DNA of 9,665 nt, taken from assembly GCA_016285215.1 (NCBI GenBank), contig JAEEQI010000093.1:1-9665 (forward strand), in the 5' to 3' direction. The number at the start of each line of letters is the position of its first letter. Position 1 is the first letter of the stretch. The notes beneath the pieces are model-generated. The model made no database searches. It was not told the DNA's origin and saw nothing but the letters and a program-made list of their open reading frames with translations. The translations under genes were made by a program, and so were the position numbers. Source of the DNA: Bacteroidales bacterium (GTDB taxonomy: Bacteria > Bacteroidota > Bacteroidia > Bacteroidales > UBA932). Below are positions 6,511 to 9,665 of this stretch, in pieces.

Positions 6511-7989
6511 ATGGCAAAAGAGGTAACCAAGAGGGAAGAAAATTACTCCCAGTGGTATAACGATTTGGTAGTGAAGGCAGATTTGGCCGAGCAGTCCGCC
6601 GTACGCGGCTGTATGGTTATCAAACCCTATGGCTATGCCATTTGGGAGAAGATGCAGGGCATCCTGGACGGTATGTTCAAGGAAACCGGCGTAAAGAACG
6701 CCTACTTCCCCCTGTTCATCCCCAAGAGCTTCTTCAGCCGTGAGGCCGAGCACGTGGCCGGCTTTGCCAAGGAGTGCGCCGTGGTTACCCACCACCGTCT
6801 GATGAACGACCCCAAGGGCAACGGCATCGTAGTGGATCCGGAAGCCAAGCTGGAAGAGGAACTCATTGTGCGTCCTACCTCCGAGACCATTATCTGGAAC
6901 ACCTACAAGGGCTGGGTCCACTCCTGGAGAGACCTCCCCATCCTGTGCAACCAGTGGTGCAACGTGGTGCGCTGGGAAATGCGTACCCGCCTGTTCCTCC
7001 GCACGGCCGAATTCCTCTGGCAGGAGGGCCACACCGCCCACGCTACCGCTGAGGAGGCCGAAGCCCGCAAGGAGCAGATGGTAAACGTATACGCCAAGTT
7101 TGCCCGTGAGGTTATGGCCCTGCCCGTGGTAGTGGGTCACAAGAGCCCCGGCGAGCGTTTTGCCGGTGCCCTGGATACTATGACCATCGAGGCCCTGATG
7201 CAGGACGGCAAGGCCCTGCAGGCCGGTACCTCCCACTTCCTGGGCCAGAACTTTGCCAAGAGCTTTGACGTTCAGTTCACCAACGCAGAAGGCAAGCAGG
7301 ACTTTGTCTGGGCCACTTCCTGGGGCGTGAGCACCCGTCTGATGGGCGCCCTCATTATGGCCCACGGAGACGACAACGGTCTGGTCCTTCCTCCCGCCCT
7401 GGCTCCTATCCAGGTGGTGATGGTTCCCATCTACAAGAGCGACGACGAGCGCAACGCCGTCCTGGACAAGATGTACGAACTCAAGAAGGCCCTGGAAGCC
7501 AAGGGCCACAGCGTAGAAATTGACGACAGAGACACCCTCCGCCCCGGCTTCAAGTTTGCCGAGTGGGAGCTCAAGGGCGTTCCCGTGCGTCTGGCAATGG
7601 GTCCCCGCGACCTCCAGAACGGCACCGTGGAAGTGGCCCGCAGAGATACCCTGGAAAAGATTTCCGAACCCCTGGAAGGTCTGGAAGACCGCATCATCGG
7701 CCTGCTGGACGATATCCAGAAGAACATCTACAACAAGGCCCTCGCTTTCCGCGACGCTTCCATCCGCAAGGTAGACACCTGGGAGCAGTTCAAGGAAGAA
7801 ATTGAGAAGGGCGGTTTCCTCCTCTGCCACTGGGACGGCACGGCCGAAACCGAGGCCAGGATTCAGGAAGAGACCAAGGCTACCATCCGCTGCATCCCCG
7901 TGGACAGCGCTGTCTGTATGGAAGAAGGCAAGTGCATCTACACCGGCAAGCCTTCTCACCAGAGAGTTCTCTTTGCCCGTTCTTACTAA
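6511..7989 (+). CDS. proS: Prolyl-tRNA synthetase (short, archaeal/eukaryotic-like type)
   Basis: This class II synthetase attaches proline to tRNA-Pro in the cytoplasm. It is the short form without the INS editing domain. The start is the ATG at 6511 ([15 protein letters not shown]), which matches the usual family opening and gives 492 residues. A TTG at 6463 in the same frame would only add an A/T-rich, Lys/Asn/Gln-rich leader. Visible signatures are R-P-T-S-E-T (121-126), motif 2 from R-W-E-M-R-T-R (154-160) through F-L-W-Q-E-G-H (168-174), and motif 3 G-V-S-T-R-L-M-G-A (272-280). The anticodon-binding domain begins near A298-P299-I300. The C-terminal domain runs from about 410 and ends L-F-A-R-S-Y with the family's terminal Tyr. 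Cys439, 461, 469 and 475 are present, but the paired-Cys zinc site of other members looks incomplete. It leads an operon with a DUF3078-like gene and tilS. Confidence 0.96.
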   Translation: MAKEVTKREENYSQWYNDLVVKADLAEQSAVRGCMVIKPYGYAIWEKMQGILDGMFKETGVKNAYFPLFIPKSFFSREAEHVAGFAKECAVVTHHRLMNDPKGNGIVVDPEAKLEEELIVRPTSETIIWNTYKGWVHSWRDLPILCNQWCNVVRWEMRTRLFLRTAEFLWQEGHTAHATAEEAEARKEQMVNVYAKFAREVMALPVVVGHKSPGERFAGALDTMTIEALMQDGKALQAGTSHFLGQNFAKSFDVQFTNAEGKQDFVWATSWGVSTRLMGALIMAHGDDNGLVLPPALAPIQVVMVPIYKSDDERNAVLDKMYELKKALEAKGHSVEIDDRDTLRPGFKFAEWELKGVPVRLAMGPRDLQNGTVEVARRDTLEKISEPLEGLEDRIIGLLDDIQKNIYNKALAFRDASIRKVDTWEQFKEEIEKGGFLLCHWDGTAETEARIQEETKATIRCIPVDSAVCMEEGKCIYTGKPSHQRVLFARSY

Positions 7990-7996
7990 ACTTGAT

Positions 7997-9022
7997 ATGA
8001 AACGTATTCTTCTCACCCTCTCCCTCCTGGCTGCCGCCACGGTGGCCTGGGGTCAGAACACCCAGGAGGCGGCCGCCGCCGCTGCCGCTGCCCTCAGCGC
8101 TGCAGAGGATGTTCCCGTGAAGGAAGAAAAGCCCAAGTACTGGACCAACACCTTTAATGCCAACCTCAACTTTGGCCAGACTTATCTGAGCCAGTGGGTG
8201 GCCGGCGGTTTCAACAACATCAGCGTCACCGCCAACGTGGACGCCGTAGCCAAGTTCGCCAAGGGCAAGGCCCTGGGCAACTCCCGCATCCAGCTGGAGT
8301 ACGGCCAGCTGTACTCGGCCGACAAGCCCATCTTCCAGAAGACCAAAGACCGTATCTACCTGGAGTCCAAGTGGGGTTATCAGACTTCGGTGAAGAATCT
8401 GGCTTATTCCGCCAGCATCGACTTCAAGACGCAGTTCGGCAAGAACTACACCTACGGAACCCCCAAGGAATACCAGGGAGACGAGCCCACCCGGGAGGAC
8501 TGGCTCATTGCCCGTACCCTCAAGTCCGGCTTCCTTGCACCCGCCTACCTCAATATCGGTGTGGGTGCCCTCTGGACCCCGGCACCCTGGATTTCCCTCA
8601 ACGTAGCCCCGCTCTCCGGCGGTGGTGTGCTGGTGACCATTCCCGAACTCAGAAAGACGTACGGTATGGATCTCCGGGAAGGCAGTGAGACGGAATACAC
8701 CAACTTCCGCGCAGAATTCGGCGCCCAGATCAAGGTGGATATGGCGTGGGTGGTCAACGACGTCTTCTCCTACTCCACCCAGGTGACCGCCTTCTACAAC
8801 TATCTTACTCCCAAGATGGAACCCCGTATCACCTGGGATAACAAGATTTCCTGGAAGGTAGTCAAGTTCTTTGCCATCAACCTGAGCACCAACCTCATCT
8901 ACGACCCGCGTGTGCTGGTACGCGACACGGACAAGACTACACCCGGACCGGAGGCCAAGGGCGTTCAGTTCAAGGAATACTGTGAGTTAGGTTTCACCTA
9001 TACCATCACCCGTAAGCACTAG
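7997..9022 (+). CDS. DUF3078-like outer-membrane beta-barrel protein
   Basis: This 341-residue exported protein resembles the DUF3078 family, which is largely confined to Bacteroidota and has no assigned function. Residues 1-19 form a signal peptide (MKR, hydrophobic core, A-W-G) with cleavage before Q20. An alanine-rich linker follows (eight Ala at 25-32). The family-like core starts near Y48-W49-T50, with the segment L-N-F-G-Q-T-Y-L-S-Q-W at 57-67 and G-G-F-N-N at 70-74. The rest is rich in aromatic, alternating strands, consistent with an outer-membrane barrel, and ends F-T-Y-T-I-T-R-K-H. The ATG at 7997 is chosen because it opens the signal peptide; the same frame is open further upstream, but only as proS shadow. 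It begins 7 nt after proS and ends 4 nt before tilS, so all three are probably co-transcribed. Its link to tRNA enzymes is unclear. Confidence 0.75.
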   Translation: MKRILLTLSLLAAATVAWGQNTQEAAAAAAAALSAAEDVPVKEEKPKYWTNTFNANLNFGQTYLSQWVAGGFNNISVTANVDAVAKFAKGKALGNSRIQLEYGQLYSADKPIFQKTKDRIYLESKWGYQTSVKNLAYSASIDFKTQFGKNYTYGTPKEYQGDEPTREDWLIARTLKSGFLAPAYLNIGVGALWTPAPWISLNVAPLSGGGVLVTIPELRKTYGMDLREGSETEYTNFRAEFGAQIKVDMAWVVNDVFSYSTQVTAFYNYLTPKMEPRITWDNKISWKVVKFFAINLSTNLIYDPRVLVRDTDKTTPGPEAKGVQFKEYCELGFTYTITRKH

Positions 9023-9026
9023 GCCG

Positions 9027-9665
9027 ATGCTACTCGTTGCAGTCAGCGGAGGCATCGATTCTATGTGCCTGGCAGAAAAGGTCCGTCTGGAAGGCGGGCC
9101 TTTCGCCATTGCGCACTGCAACTTCGGCCTTAGAGGAGAAGAAAGCGACGGAGATGAAGCTTTTGTAAAAGAATGGGCCGAAAAATATGAAATCCCCATC
9201 CACATCAAGCGCTTTGAAACGGAGGCCTGCGCCGCCCGGGAGGGTATCAGCATTGAGATGGCCGCCCGCCGCCTGCGCTATCACTGGTTTGGAGAGCTGT
9301 GCCGGGAACACGGTTACGAAGCCGTGGCCGTGGCCCACAATGCCAACGACAACGCCGAGACCCTCATCCTGAATCTCCTGAGGGGAACCGGTCCCAAAGG
9401 CATCACCGGTATGAAGGCCCAGGGAACGGTTCCCGACCCGGACTTCACCGACATTCCCCTGCTGAGACCCCTGCTGGGGATGACCCGCGAGGAGATTGAA
9501 GCCTTCGCCGCCGAGCACGGACTCTCCTGGAGAGAAGACCGCACCAACGCCTGCAACGACTTCAAACGCAACAAGATCCGCAACCAGGTCTTCCCCCTCT
9601 TCAAAGAGATCAACCCTTCCTTCATCCAGACCCTGAACCGGGATATGGAGAGCTTCTCCAATGCC
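9027..9665 (+). CDS. tilS: tRNA(Ile)-lysidine synthetase, partial (runs off the right edge)
   Basis: TilS converts C34 of the CAU-anticodon tRNA-Ile to lysidine with ATP and lysine, so that it reads AUA. The first 213 residues are visible. The PP-loop motif S-G-G-I-D-S stands at 7-12. The family segment H-C-N-F-G-L-R-G-E-E-S follows at 30-40, and A-H-N-A-N-D-N-A-E-T, the conserved AHxxxDxxET motif, appears after residue 100. The R-E-D-x-T-N segment followed by R-N-K-I-R is also present near the end. The N-terminus is unusually short: only six residues precede the PP-loop. The reading frame upstream is closed by a TAG at 8988-8990 and offers no ATG, GTG or TTG in between, so 9027 is the only start. 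It begins 4 nt after the DUF3078-like gene, with no visible Shine-Dalgarno site. C-terminal domains lie outside the window. Confidence 0.93.
   Translation, partial: MLLVAVSGGIDSMCLAEKVRLEGGPFAIAHCNFGLRGEESDGDEAFVKEWAEKYEIPIHIKRFETEACAAREGISIEMAARRLRYHWFGELCREHGYEAVAVAHNANDNAETLILNLLRGTGPKGITGMKAQGTVPDPDFTDIPLLRPLLGMTREEIEAFAAEHGLSWREDRTNACNDFKRNKIRNQVFPLFKEINPSFIQTLNRDMESFSNA

Noticed and set aside
7802..7996. 65-residue N-terminal extension of the DUF3078-like protein
   Set aside because: It overlaps proS in another frame and would bury the signal peptide. The ATG at 7997 gives a proper signal peptide.
6475..8040. Open frame of 521 codons on the minus strand opposite proS
   Set aside because: It is the shadow of proS, created by its codon usage, and it runs past proS into the signal-peptide region of the next gene. 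It has no recognisable protein features.

Overview
The window looks like a chromosomal stretch from a member of the Bacteroidales (Bacteroidota), probably an uncultured gut-type lineage with a moderately high G+C content in its genes. The evidence is as follows. Sequences matching the Bacteroidota -7 promoter element TAnnTTTG stand in AT-rich gaps in front of genes. The ProRS is the short archaeal/eukaryotic-like type common in this phylum. A DUF3078-like outer-membrane protein, largely a Bacteroidota family, is present. Most secreted proteins have signal peptides that end just before Gln. No phage, insertion sequence, CRISPR array, tRNA or rRNA was seen.

Layout, left to right. (1) The 5' end of trpS leaves the window leftward (1-85, minus). 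(2) Divergent from it is a secreted alpha/beta hydrolase of secretory-lipase type (194-1381, plus). (3) Its stop codon directly abuts the stop codon of dnaK (1382-3259, minus), so the two genes converge with no spacer. (4) Upstream of dnaK, a good intrinsic terminator (3290-3324) closes a two-gene minus-strand operon. That operon holds a lipoprotein with a Trp/Tyr pentapeptide repeat and a Ser/Arg tail (5024-6223), followed after 19 nt by an OmpP1/FadL-type outer-membrane channel (3376-5004). (5) A divergent intergenic region (6224-6510) carries a strong Shine-Dalgarno sequence, a plus-oriented G/C hairpin with a T-tract, a 10-bp palindrome, a clear TAnnTTTG promoter and a leader hairpin. (6) A plus-strand operon follows: proS (6511-7989), a DUF3078-like beta-barrel protein (7997-9022) and tilS (9027 to the window end), with gaps of 7 and 4 nt.

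Taken together, most genes are housekeeping. Two aminoacyl-tRNA synthetases and the tRNA-Ile lysidine synthetase serve translation, DnaK serves protein folding, and two outer-membrane proteins sit in separate operons. The least explained gene is the lipoprotein at 5024-6223. It has six consecutive W-Y-Y-[D/R]-x units and a tail of about 187 residues with no acidic residues. It is paired with a FadL-like channel that also carries an unusual tyrosine-rich loop. This is the best candidate in the window for undescribed biology, probably cell-envelope related, but nothing here proves a new system.
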